From NCBI RefSeq assembly GCF_014252115.1, contig NZ_CP059211.1, positions 248,001 through 312,000 of the forward strand: 64,000 nt of DNA, given 5' to 3'. The translations under genes and the position numbers were made by a program. Below, one piece after another: positions 27,633 to 35,790 of this stretch. Positions within the stretch are counted from its first letter, which is position 1. Each line of letters starts with the position of its first letter. This DNA comes from Blattabacterium cuenoti. GTDB taxonomy: Bacteria; Bacteroidota; Bacteroidia; Flavobacteriales; Blattabacteriaceae. The notes beneath the pieces were generated by a model, which was not told the origin of the DNA, ran no database searches, and worked only from the letters and a program-made list of their open reading frames with translations.

Positions 27633-29042
27633 TTGATATTTCCTAATATCCCAAAAGGGACCAGAGATTTTTCATCCATTGAGATGAGTAAACGTAATTA
27701 TTTAATTCAAACAATTCGAGAACAATTTGAACTTTTTGGCTTTAGTCCTATAGAAACTCCTTCTATTGAAAATATATCCACTCTTACTGGAAAATATGGA
27801 AAAGAAGGTGATTCCTTAATATTCAAATTGTTACATTCAGGTAATCTTTTGAAAAAGAAAATTTTATGTTTATTGAAACAGATTAATAATGATAAAAAAA
27901 CGGTTAATATTGAAAAATATTTTACTGAAAAAATGTCTAATAAAGCTCTTAGATATGATTTAACGGTCCCCTTTGTTCGTTATGTAGTAATGCATAAAAA
28001 TGAAATCGTTTTTCCTTTTAAAAGATACCAAATACAACCTGTATGGCGTGCAGATAAACCTCAAAAAGGAAGATGGAGAGAATTTTATCAATGTGATGCA
28101 GATATGATATCATACTCTTGCTCTTTATGGGAAGAAATAGAATTAATTCAACTTTGTGACGAAATTTTCAATAAATTAAATTTTCCTGTTGTTATTTATA
28201 TAAATCATAGAGATATATTAGTAGGATTATTTGAAATTGCTGGAATAGAAAATAACTTATGGAAACATTTTACTACGTCTTTAGATAAATGGAATAAGAT
28301 TGGACGAGATTCAGTAAAAAAAGAAATGCTTGATAAAGGAATTTCATCTGAATCTTTTGATAAAGTAGCTTTTTTTTTCGATATGGAAGAAAATTTCTAT
28401 AAAAAAGAAAAACATTTGACTCTAGCCTTACAAAATTCTGAAAAAGGTAAAAAAGGAATGCGAGATTTAAGCTTTATTTATAATAAAATAAATAATATTT
28501 CTTTACAAAAGACAAAATTAGAATGGAATCTTTCTTTAGCTAGAGGAATGAATTATTATACAGGAACAATATTAGAAATTGTTCCAATTAATAACAAAAA
28601 CTCTGTTTCTATTGGAGGAGGAGGTAGATATGATCAATTAGCTAATTTATTTGGAATGAATAATGTTTATGGAGTAGGAATTTCTTTAGGTTTAGATCGA
28701 ATTTATTTAGAAATGGATAAAGAAAATTTGTTTCAAACTATTGAAAGTAAACCTTCAAAAGTTTTGTTTATTCATTTCGGAAATGAAGAGATTTTGCATG
28801 CATACAAAATAATCAAATTTTTTAGAAAAAAAGGAATTTCTACTCAATTGTATCCTAATGCAGATAAAATAGGAAAACAATTTAGATATGCTAATGATAA
28901 TAATATTCCATTTGCTATTAGCATAGGGAAAAATGAAATCAATGAAAATAAAATCAGAATGAAAGATCTTAATAAGGGGGTAGAAAAAGAATACGACAAC
29001 ATGAATGATCTTGTGAATCAATTAAAAAAAAATTATAAATAA
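27633..29042 (+). CDS. hisS: histidine-tRNA ligase
   Basis: Class II aminoacyl-tRNA synthetase, 469 residues. The N-terminal IPKGTRDF motif, ALRYDLTVPFVRYV (motif 2 start), FKRYQIQPVWRADKPQKGR, SLARGMNYYTGTILE with the histidine-A loop, and GGGGRYDQLANLF with GISLGLDRIY are present. The only start keeping the essential KGTRDF motif at the usual distance is TTG, 5 bp after the ftsZ stop, so it is probably read from the dcw transcript. The stop overlaps the convergent pnuC by 10 bp. A tRNA-His gene lies in the same window. Confidence 0.95.
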   Translation: MIFPNIPKGTRDFSSIEMSKRNYLIQTIREQFELFGFSPIETPSIENISTLTGKYGKEGDSLIFKLLHSGNLLKKKILCLLKQINNDKKTVNIEKYFTEKMSNKALRYDLTVPFVRYVVMHKNEIVFPFKRYQIQPVWRADKPQKGRWREFYQCDADMISYSCSLWEEIELIQLCDEIFNKLNFPVVIYINHRDILVGLFEIAGIENNLWKHFTTSLDKWNKIGRDSVKKEMLDKGISSESFDKVAFFFDMEENFYKKEKHLTLALQNSEKGKKGMRDLSFIYNKINNISLQKTKLEWNLSLARGMNYYTGTILEIVPINNKNSVSIGGGGRYDQLANLFGMNNVYGVGISLGLDRIYLEMDKENLFQTIESKPSKVLFIHFGNEEILHAYKIIKFFRKKGISTQLYPNADKIGKQFRYANDNNIPFAISIGKNEINENKIRMKDLNKGVEKEYDNMNDLVNQLKKNYK

Positions 29043-29668
29043 ATTTTATTAATTGCTTTTTTTTTCCAAATAAAAAATCCGATTACAGACAATAGAAAAA
29101 GAATAATAAATAAAATTCCTGTCAATATGAACCCCTTAAAAAAATAAAGAGGAACGGAAATTCCATTTCCTACTATCCAAAATATCCAATTTTCTACTTT
29201 TTTCATAGACATTTGATACATACCAGAAAAATAAATACCCGTTGTTAGTATATCCATCCAGTCATAATGAGATTGAAGTTTTCCATAAAAACAATAAATC
29301 ATTGTACTGAAAATACAAGTAAATAAAAACAAAATAGAAGTATAAAAATAATCTTTTTTTTTGCAAAAAGTAATAAGTATTTTTTTATTTCTATTATTTT
29401 TGGATATCCATACATACCATCCATAGATGCTCATTAACGTGTAATACACGTTAATAATAAAATCTCCATAAAGAGAAATCTCAAAAGTTAAATAACAATA
29501 TATAATTGTACTGATTATTCCTATTGGATACACCCATATATTATTTCTTTGAGCACATATAACGCTGAATATAGTAAACACTACAGCTGTAAATTCTAAA
29601 ATTATATAAAACCAACTATTATGATAATAATAAGGGAATAAAAGGATATTGATCCAATCATTTATCAT
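29033..29668 (-). CDS. pnuC: PnuC-type nicotinamide riboside transporter
   Basis: Membrane protein of 211 residues with about seven hydrophobic segments. MSIYGWYVW near residue 88 and the late WIFWIVGNGISVPLYFFKG near 162 are characteristic of the PnuC/SWEET-like vitamin transporters. It probably imports nicotinamide riboside, suggesting dependence on the host for an NAD precursor. The family also contains thiamin (PnuT) and riboflavin (PnuX) members, and no riboswitch or adjacent biosynthetic gene decides between them. Adjacent to the phosphopantetheinyl transferase gene, 12 bp apart. Confidence 0.85.
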   Translation of the reverse strand: MINDWINILLFPYYYHNSWFYIILEFTAVVFTIFSVICAQRNNIWVYPIGIISTIIYCYLTFEISLYGDFIINVYYTLMSIYGWYVWISKNNRNKKILITFCKKKDYFYTSILFLFTCIFSTMIYCFYGKLQSHYDWMDILTTGIYFSGMYQMSMKKVENWIFWIVGNGISVPLYFFKGFILTGILFIILFLLSVIGFFIWKKKAINKIYL

Positions 29669-29680
29669 GTAAATAATGAT

Positions 29681-30319
29681 TTATTTGTCTATAATATAAA
29701 CTAAGTAATGTTTTTCTATTTTTCTATAAAAAGCAGAAAAACGTTTACTATAGGATTTTTTTATAATCCAACATGATACACAAGAATCCCTTTTCAGACA
29801 AAAAGGGGAAACTTTATAATGATCTAAAAAACTATAAAAAATTCCTCCTTCTAGTTTATATAAACTTTCTTTTATTCCCCATATAATATGCAAATAGTCT
29901 TCTTCATAATTTGGATGAATAAAAATAGATTCATCATCTCTAATAAATTTTTTTTTTATCTTTATTATTTTCTTATTTTCTCGTAATTTCTCTATATCTA
30001 TTCCTATACGATAAGAACTTATAGCTATGGCTATTTTTTCAAAAGAATGACTTAAAGAAATATGTTTTCCTTCAGGAAAAAGAAAAGGTTTTCTTCTTTC
30101 ATTATAAAAAATATTCATTTTTATGTTTATGTATTTCAAGACATAACGTATTCCTAAAAATTCTCTTTTTCGTTTTTCTGATAATGATTTTAAGAACACC
30201 TTTTCTTGATCTGAAAGAGAAAGTGTTCTTAAAATCATAGTTTCTAAAAAATGTTTCCATATAAAAACTATGATTATCGTATGAAGGGTATGAAATTTAT
30301 AGGTAATACATCTAATCAT
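29681..30319 (-). CDS. 4'-phosphopantetheinyl transferase superfamily protein
   Basis: Sfp-like enzyme, probably attaching the phosphopantetheine arm of coenzyme A to acyl carrier protein; fabI elsewhere in the window shows that fatty acid synthesis is retained. YRIGIDIEKLRE near 112 (metal-binding aspartate and glutamate) and IWGIKESLYKLEGG near 150 are the two family motifs. I choose the ATG giving MIRCITYKFH (212 residues); a longer frame would run into mrp. The segment for residues 28-46 lies in a 16-bp-arm inverted repeat. Divergent from mrp, with only 37 bp between starts. Confidence 0.82.
   Translation of the reverse strand: MIRCITYKFHTLHTIIIVFIWKHFLETMILRTLSLSDQEKVFLKSLSEKRKREFLGIRYVLKYINIKMNIFYNERRKPFLFPEGKHISLSHSFEKIAIAISSYRIGIDIEKLRENKKIIKIKKKFIRDDESIFIHPNYEEDYLHIIWGIKESLYKLEGGIFYSFLDHYKVSPFCLKRDSCVSCWIIKKSYSKRFSAFYRKIEKHYLVYIIDK
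30184..30238. repeat. inverted repeat with perfect 16-bp arms inside the phosphopantetheinyl transferase gene
   Basis: ATGATTTTAAGAACAC (30184-30199) is exactly reverse-complementary to 30223-30238. The inner flanks also pair with one mismatch and one wobble, so the potential stem is about 24 bp with a loop of about 7 nt. It lies wholly inside coding sequence. Confidence 0.9.
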
Positions 30320-30356
30320 TTTTTTTTGTAGTATTTTGAATATTATTTTATATCTT

Positions 30357-31367
30357 ATGAAAGAGAAAATTGAAAAAGCGTTAAAGAACGTTATCATTGA
30401 TAATAAAAATATTGTCGAATCTGGTTGGATAAAAAAAATAGATTTATCAAATAATGAAATTAAAATTTCATTGAGGTTATCCAACCCTACTATGCATATA
30501 AAAAAAAAACTCATAAAAGATATTACTCATTCCATAAAAAATCAAAATATTCTATGTTCAATATGCATTGAAATAGAATCAAATCAAAAAATAAAACCTA
30601 TCATAAAAAATATACTAGCTATAGCTTCTGGAAAAGGAGGAGTAGGAAAATCTACAATATCAACAAATATTTCTGTTTCTTTAGTAAAAATGGGTTTCCG
30701 AGTTGGATTATTAGATGCAGATATTTATGGCCCTTCTATTCCACTAATGTTTAATCTTGAAGGAGATTCTGTGAATTGTAAACTTTCAAATGGAATGATG
30801 ACCCCTATGACTAGTTATGGTGTTAAAATTATATCTATAGGGTTTTTTTCAAAATATGGACAACCTATTGTTTGGAGAGGCCCTATGGTTACTAAAGTTA
30901 TGAGACAATTTATCCACGAAACTAATTGGGGAGAATTAGATTTTTTAATTGTAGATTTACCGCCAGGAACAGGAGACATTCATTTATCTCTTTTGCAAGA
31001 GATTCCATTAAAAGGAATTGTAATAGTAAGTACATCTCAAAAAATAGCTTTATCTGATGTCAGTCGATCTGTAGGAATGTTTCGTATTAGATCTATTTAT
31101 GTTCCTATACTTGGCATTATAGAAAATATGTCTTATGTTTCTGTTTCTTTAAAAAGAAAGAAAGAAAAGGTTCATTTTTTTGGAAAAAATGGAGTAAGAT
31201 ATTTTTCCAAAAAAATGAACCTTTTCTTTCTTGGAGAAATTCCTATGTTGCAAGAAATACGAGAATATTCAGATTTAGGAATTCCTGTTGTTTTAAAAAA
31301 TGAAAATATTAGAGATATTTTTTTAAAGATCACAAAAAATATTATCCATCAACTACATAATGAATAA
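30357..31367 (+). CDS. mrp: Mrp/NBP35-type iron-sulfur carrier P-loop ATPase
   Basis: Deviant-Walker ATPase that carries Fe-S clusters to target proteins; MtaB in this window is such a target type. The N-terminal MIP18/DUF59 domain (about 1-80) precedes the P-loop SGKGGVGKST (91-100), DADIYGPSIP near 125 and LPPGTGDIHL near 212. The CxxC of E. coli-type Mrp is absent at NMSYVSVS. I recall flavobacterial homologues also lacking it but cannot verify this here. I choose ATG at 30357 (336 residues) over an upstream TTG. Residues 268-292 are encoded by a large perfect inverted repeat. Confidence 0.92.
   Translation: MKEKIEKALKNVIIDNKNIVESGWIKKIDLSNNEIKISLRLSNPTMHIKKKLIKDITHSIKNQNILCSICIEIESNQKIKPIIKNILAIASGKGGVGKSTISTNISVSLVKMGFRVGLLDADIYGPSIPLMFNLEGDSVNCKLSNGMMTPMTSYGVKIISIGFFSKYGQPIVWRGPMVTKVMRQFIHETNWGELDFLIVDLPPGTGDIHLSLLQEIPLKGIVIVSTSQKIALSDVSRSVGMFRIRSIYVPILGIIENMSYVSVSLKRKKEKVHFFGKNGVRYFSKKMNLFFLGEIPMLQEIREYSDLGIPVVLKNENIRDIFLKITKNIIHQLHNE
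31158..31232. repeat. perfect 31-bp inverted repeat (13-bp spacer) inside mrp
   Basis: The arm at 31158-31188 (AAGAAAGAAAAGGTTCATTT and 11 further bases) is exactly reverse-complementary to 31202-31232. Pairing ends at both boundaries. The reading frame stays open and the encoded KVHFFGKNGVRYFSKKMNLFFLGEIP still follows the family pattern. Confidence 0.97.
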
Positions 31368-31382
31368 ATATTGTTTTATTGT

Positions 31383-32201
31383 TTATAAACAAAGTTTAAT
31401 AAATTCTCTTATTATTAATATTAGTAAAGATATAGATTTTTCCATTTCTTTAGAAAAAGGGTTCAAAGAATCAGCATCATATAAATTATGAGTTTTATTA
31501 TCCTTAGCTTTTTCATACAGGCCCATTACAATGGATATAGCAAATACTCGTATATTCATACATCTAGCTGTCATAACATCTGTTACTATATTCATTCCTA
31601 CACTATCCCCTCCTATAGATCGTATCATAGCATATTCTGCAGAAGTTTTATAATTAGGATAAGGATAAGCAACATATACTCCTTTCTGAATAATGATATT
31701 ATGATTCATCGCAATATTTTCTGCAATTTCTATCATTTTTTTATCATATGGTTCTGTTACTTCAAAAAACCTATTTTTCAAAAATTCTTTTTTGATATTA
31801 ATATTTTCCGGAAAAAAATTAATATGATCTTTAACTAACATAACATCTCCCGTTTTGTAGTTTGGGTTGATCCCACCAGAAATATTAATCAATATTAACT
31901 TATCTATTCCTATGTTTTTACATAAAACAATAGAAAAATTGTATGTTATTTTTTCCTCATAAAAAGGTTCTATTAAAAAAACTACATTTTTATCTTCTAT
32001 TTTACCAAATAAAAATTTTCCACATAATTTTTTTTTTGAGAAAAGTGGTATTTCTTCATAAAGAATACATATAGGATTTCTGATTTCCTCTATCAGTTCA
32101 TCGAATTGATTTCCTAATAATAAAATTCCAAAATCAGGTTTTTCTTTGATTTTTTTTTGTATATATTGTTTTGATTTTTCTAAAGTTAGAATCACTGACA
32201 T
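31383..32201 (-). CDS. purine nucleoside phosphorylase-family protein with a degenerate active site
   Basis: 272 residues with the fold of trimeric purine nucleoside phosphorylase: ISGGINPNYKTGDVMLVKDHI (108-127), GVYVAYPYPNYKTSAEY (174-190), GGDSVGMNIVTDVMTARC (197-214). The catalytic positions (human numbering) are changed: Ser33 to Asn31, His64 to Leu59, Arg84 to Pro79, His86 to Tyr81, Ala116 to Ile107, Glu201 to Lys185, Ser220 to Asn204, Asn243 to Gly227. Only structural stretches are kept. The frame is intact, so this is either a protein with a new role or a gene in early decay. ATG start; convergent with mrp, 15 bp apart. Confidence 0.8.
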   Translation of the reverse strand: MSVILTLEKSKQYIQKKIKEKPDFGILLLGNQFDELIEEIRNPICILYEEIPLFSKKKLCGKFLFGKIEDKNVVFLIEPFYEEKITYNFSIVLCKNIGIDKLILINISGGINPNYKTGDVMLVKDHINFFPENINIKKEFLKNRFFEVTEPYDKKMIEIAENIAMNHNIIIQKGVYVAYPYPNYKTSAEYAMIRSIGGDSVGMNIVTDVMTARCMNIRVFAISIVMGLYEKAKDNKTHNLYDADSLNPFSKEMEKSISLLILIIREFIKLCL

Positions 32202-32286
32202 TAATTCAAGTTTTTATCAAATTAGTCTTCCCAACAGAAAAACAATAAGGGAAAAATAAAATAAAGGAGAGTTGTTTCATTTTAAT

Positions 32287-33312
32287 TTATTGTATAACAT
32301 TTACTTCTCTTGATAAAGAAATACCGAATTTTTTTTTTATATTTTTCGTTATTTTTTCTGAAAAAGAAAATATTTCCATTCCAGTAGCTCTTCCATAGTT
32401 TACTAAAATGATAGGTTTTTTTTCATATATTCCTACATTTCCAATTCTCTTTCCTTTCCATCCTATATTTTCAATTAATGAATTAACAGATAGTTTAACT
32501 TGATAATTAGAAATACTATAACCTATAATAGACGGATACTGATGTTTTAGTTTTTTAAAGTCCAATACTCCTATTATAGGATTAATAAAAAAACTACCAG
32601 CATTTCCAATTTTTTTTGGATTTGGAAGTTTCCTCTGTCTAATATTAAAAATCGCCTGACTTAAATTGTTTATAGTTGGAATTTTAATATTCATATTTTC
32701 TAATTCTTTTTGAATTTCCACATAATATGATGTGTTTAATTGTTTATTATTTTTTTTTAAAAGAAAAAAAACAGATAAAATCATAAATTGATTTTTAAAA
32801 CGAAGATCCTTAAAAAAGGAATAACGATATTTTAATTGACATTCTTTATGTGTAAAATCTATAATTTTTCTATTATCAATTTTATATGCTTGTACTTTAA
32901 CTAAAGTATCTTTGATTTCTGATCCATATGCTCCAATATTTTGAATAGGAGCTGCTCCAACTGTTCCAGGAATGAATGATAAATTTTCTAATCCACTAAA
33001 TCCTTTTTTGATTGTCCAATTTACAAATTCACTCCAATTTTCTCCAGCATTAACTTTAATAATTACTTGTTTATCAGTTTCTTTAATTATTTTTTTTCCT
33101 TTAATTCCCATTTTGATGACTAATCCCGGATAGTAATTTTTTAAAAAAAGAATATTACTTCCATTTCCTAAAAAAAGTTTTGAACTGTATGAATATACAT
33201 CAAAAACTTCATGAAGTTCTTCTATATTTTTCACTTCTACAAAATATCGAGCATAAACATTTATTCCAAATGTATTAAGTTTTTTTAAAGAAAAATTTTT
33301 TTTAATAAACAT
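32287..33312 (-). CDS. murB: UDP-N-acetylenolpyruvoylglucosamine reductase
   Basis: FAD enzyme completing UDP-MurNAc synthesis. FLGNGSNILFL near residue 46 and LSFIPGTVGAAPIQNIGAYG near 110 bind FAD, AGSFFINP near 241 holds the catalytic serine, and LSREVNVI at the C-terminus carries the active-site glutamate, as in E. coli-type (class I) MurB. 341 residues. It lies apart from the dcw operon. ATG start, divergent from the YtxH gene with about 112 bp between. Confidence 0.95.
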   Translation of the reverse strand: MFIKKNFSLKKLNTFGINVYARYFVEVKNIEELHEVFDVYSYSSKLFLGNGSNILFLKNYYPGLVIKMGIKGKKIIKETDKQVIIKVNAGENWSEFVNWTIKKGFSGLENLSFIPGTVGAAPIQNIGAYGSEIKDTLVKVQAYKIDNRKIIDFTHKECQLKYRYSFFKDLRFKNQFMILSVFFLLKKNNKQLNTSYYVEIQKELENMNIKIPTINNLSQAIFNIRQRKLPNPKKIGNAGSFFINPIIGVLDFKKLKHQYPSIIGYSISNYQVKLSVNSLIENIGWKGKRIGNVGIYEKKPIILVNYGRATGMEIFSFSEKITKNIKKKFGISLSREVNVIQ

Positions 33313-33424
33313 GTAAAAAACATTTATAAAAATATTTCATAAATATATAAATACAATTTTGTATGTAAGTATTGTATGATTAAATTTATCTTAATTAGGT
33401 AAAAATATAAAATTGTTATTTTTT

Positions 33425-33688
33425 ATGAAAAAAGGAGTAAGTTTTTTTTGGGGAGTTATTTTAGGAACTATGGCAGGTTTGATGGTGGGTATAATATTAA
33501 CTCCAAAAAAAGAGGAAAAAATAAAAAATATTTTAGAAAAAAAAACAGAAAAATTGAGAGACAGATTACAGGAAATTGGTAAAAAAATTGAAAAAAAAGT
33601 ACACAAAATTAAATCAGATTTTGAATCTAAATGGAAAAAAAATAAAATAGAAAAAATGGATCAAGTAGAAGATGAATTAGGAACTTAA
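33425..33688 (+). CDS. YtxH domain small membrane protein
   Basis: 87 residues: an N-terminal glycine-rich hydrophobic segment (VSFFWGVILGTMAGLMVGII) ending in LTPKKEEKIKN, then a highly charged helix with regular lysine/glutamate spacing, a probable coiled coil. This is the YtxH pattern seen in envelope stress proteins of Firmicutes and Bacteroidota. Function is unknown. I choose the ATG over an in-frame TTG four codons earlier. It precedes a holin-like gene, a pairing I remember from flavobacteria. Confidence 0.75.
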   Translation: MKKGVSFFWGVILGTMAGLMVGIILTPKKEEKIKNILEKKTEKLRDRLQEIGKKIEKKVHKIKSDFESKWKKNKIEKMDQVEDELGT

Positions 33689-33716
33689 TACTAAATAAGT
33701 ATTTCATCATTTTAAA

Positions 33717-34046
33717 ATGTTCATTTTTATTAAAAATTTTATCCATAAAAAATGGTGTATTTTTAGAAATGAAGTCATTAGAATATTAATTTCTATTATA
33801 ACAGAGGTTTTTCTGAATTTTTTATTGTTGATACTGTGTATTATTATTTTTTTTTTAGTAAGCCTTTCTTTATGTTTTTTTCTTTCTTTTTATTTTGGAA
33901 ATTATATCATAGGATTTGGTATTTTAACTATGTTATATTTTTTAATTTTTATAATCATATTTTATTTTTGTAGAGATATTATAAGATTCATTATCAAAAA
34001 TTTATTAAATAAATTTTTTATTAAAATTTTTGATAAAAAAAAATAA
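33717..34046 (+). CDS. holin-like small membrane protein
   Basis: 109 residues: a basic N-terminus, two long hydrophobic segments (about 32-60 and 63-86) separated by a short turn, and a charged tail. It resembles the family annotated in Bacteroidota as phage holin-like (DUF1469/holin-X) proteins found beside YtxH genes. Despite the name nothing phage-related is nearby. Function is unknown; an envelope role is likely. ATG start. Confidence 0.6.
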   Translation: MFIFIKNFIHKKWCIFRNEVIRILISIITEVFLNFLLLILCIIIFFLVSLSLCFFLSFYFGNYIIGFGILTMLYFLIFIIIFYFCRDIIRFIIKNLLNKFFIKIFDKKK

Positions 34047-34050
34047 TTTT

Positions 34051-34812
34051 ATGAAGAAATCAGAAATTGTTTATGGAATACATCCATTGATAGAAGCAAT
34101 TATAGCTAAAAAAACTATTAAAAAACTGTTTCTTCAAACAGGATTGAAACAAGTATCAAATGCTTACAAAAAATTAATAAACCTTTCTAAAAAAGAGAAT
34201 ATTCCAATTCAGATCGTTTCTAAACAAAAATTTTATCAAATTAAAAATAAAAATCATCAAGGAGTCTTTGCTTTTCTTCCTACTATAGAAACTTATCATA
34301 TCGAAGATTTGCTCCCTATGTTTTATGAAAAAGGTAAAAATCCACTTTTGATTATTCTAGATCGAATTACAGATGTAAGAAACTTTGGATCTATAATACG
34401 GACTGCTGCATGTGCAGGTGTAGATGCTATCATTATTCCAAAAAAAGATACAGCCATGATTAGCTCTGATTCTATAAAAACTTCTTCAGGTGCTTTATTT
34501 AAAGTTCCAATATGTCAAGAAAAAAATATATTAAACACAATAAAATTTTTAATGAATTCTGGATTTAAAATTGTTTCTGCTACAGAAAAATCCAATATAT
34601 ATTGGTACAATATCGATTTTTCAGGTCCAATAGCTTTAATACTAGGAAATGAAGAAAAAGGAATTTCTTCTAAATATTTAAAAATTTCCTATGAAACAGC
34701 AAAAATTCCACTAATAAAAGGAATTTCATCTTTAAACGTTTCTGTAGCTTGTGGTATTATTCTATATGAAGTTTTTAGACAAAGAAAATATCAATCTAAA
34801 ACTCACTTTTAA
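34051..34812 (+). CDS. rlmB: 23S rRNA 2'-O-ribose methyltransferase, RlmB/TrmH (SPOUT) family
   Basis: SAM-dependent methylase of 253 residues. An N-terminal substrate-binding domain begins [11 protein letters not shown], the RlmB-like start. The SPOUT core has motif 1 [16 protein letters not shown] near 109, motif 2 [11 protein letters not shown] near 200 and motif 3 [13 protein letters not shown] near 230 with the trefoil-knot residues. Probably methylates G2251 or an equivalent rRNA guanosine. I choose the ATG over an upstream TTG that overlaps the previous gene. The stop overlaps pheS by 17 bp, convergently. Confidence 0.9.
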   Translation: MKKSEIVYGIHPLIEAIIAKKTIKKLFLQTGLKQVSNAYKKLINLSKKENIPIQIVSKQKFYQIKNKNHQGVFAFLPTIETYHIEDLLPMFYEKGKNPLLIILDRITDVRNFGSIIRTAACAGVDAIIIPKKDTAMISSDSIKTSSGALFKVPICQEKNILNTIKFLMNSGFKIVSATEKSNIYWYNIDFSGPIALILGNEEKGISSKYLKISYETAKIPLIKGISSLNVSVACGIILYEVFRQRKYQSKTHF

Positions 34813-35785
34813 ATTGTTTTAAAAAACGAATATCATTATCAAAATAAATTCTAATATCTTTCATTTGATAAATGATTAGAGATAACCGTTCAATTCCCAA
34901 TCCAAAAGCAAATCCAGAATAAATTTCTGAATCAATATTTACGTTTTTTAAAACTTGAGGATCTATCATTCCACAACCCATAATTTCTATCCACCCACTG
35001 TTATTGTTATAATAAATATCTACTTCAGCACTAGGCTCGGTAAATGGAAAATAAGAAGGACGAAATCTAATTTTTACTTCTCCAAAAAGAGAAGTGATAA
35101 GATAATGAATTGTTTGTTTTAAATCATAGAAAGAAACTTTTTTATCTATATAAAAACCTTCTGCTTGATGAAACATAAAATTAGAACGTGATGAAATGGT
35201 TTCATTTCTATATACTTTTCCAACGGATAATACACGAAAAGGTGGACTATGTTTTTTCATATACCGTATTTGAACAGAAGAAGTATGTGTACGTAATAAA
35301 ATATCTGAATTTTTACATAAAAAAAATGTGTCTTGCATATCTCTAGCTGGATGTGAAATAGGAATGTTTAAGGCTGTAAAATTATGCCAATCATCCTCAA
35401 TTTCAGGTCCATCTACATGGAGAAATCCAATTTTTCCAAAAAGATCTATTATCTTATTTTTTATAATAGATAAAGGATGTCTGGATCCTATTTCTATCGA
35501 TTTTCCGGGGATAGTAGGGTCAAAATTAAGAATTTTATCATTTTGAATATCATTTTTTTCATGAAAAATTTTTATTTTATTTTTAACCTCTTTTTTTAAC
35601 TCATTAATAGTTTTTCCATATATTTTTCTTTTATAAATGGAAATTTTTTTTAATTCTTTAAATAAATTTGTAATAATTCCCTTTTTTTTTCCTAAAAATT
35701 TAATTCTAAATAATTCTAAATCATTATATGTTTTAATATGAAAATATTTTATTTCTTCTTTAGTTTGGTCTATTTTGTTATTCAT
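34796..35785 (-). CDS. pheS: phenylalanine-tRNA ligase alpha subunit
   Basis: Catalytic subunit of class II phenylalanyl-tRNA synthetase, 329 residues. An N-terminal coiled coil for tRNA binding (about 1-85) is followed by [10 protein letters not shown], motif 2 [14 protein letters not shown] and [19 protein letters not shown] near 180, and motif 3 [13 protein letters not shown] near 290. pheT is not in the window. ATG start. An unrelated small gene lies 5 bp upstream in the same direction. Confidence 0.95.
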   Translation of the reverse strand: MNNKIDQTKEEIKYFHIKTYNDLELFRIKFLGKKKGIITNLFKELKKISIYKRKIYGKTINELKKEVKNKIKIFHEKNDIQNDKILNFDPTIPGKSIEIGSRHPLSIIKNKIIDLFGKIGFLHVDGPEIEDDWHNFTALNIPISHPARDMQDTFFLCKNSDILLRTHTSSVQIRYMKKHSPPFRVLSVGKVYRNETISSRSNFMFHQAEGFYIDKKVSFYDLKQTIHYLITSLFGEVKIRFRPSYFPFTEPSAEVDIYYNNNSGWIEIMGCGMIDPQVLKNVNIDSEIYSGFAFGLGIERLSLIIYQMKDIRIYFDNDIRFLKQFKSEF

Positions 35786-35790
35786 GTTAC

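Noticed and set aside
31379-31392. 14-bp palindrome TTGTTTATAAACAA between mrp and the PNP-family gene as a terminator
   Set aside because: AT-only stem apart from one GC pair per arm, no loop and no clear T-run; too weak to call.
31488-31838. Plus-strand open frame of 116 codons opposite the PNP-family gene
   Set aside because: Tyrosine/serine/isoleucine-rich shadow of an AT-rich gene; no family resemblance, and the minus-strand gene has clear structural motifs.
33717-34046. Prophage remnant suggested by the holin-like protein
   Set aside because: No other phage gene nearby and neighbours are housekeeping genes; the family is chromosomal in Bacteroidota.
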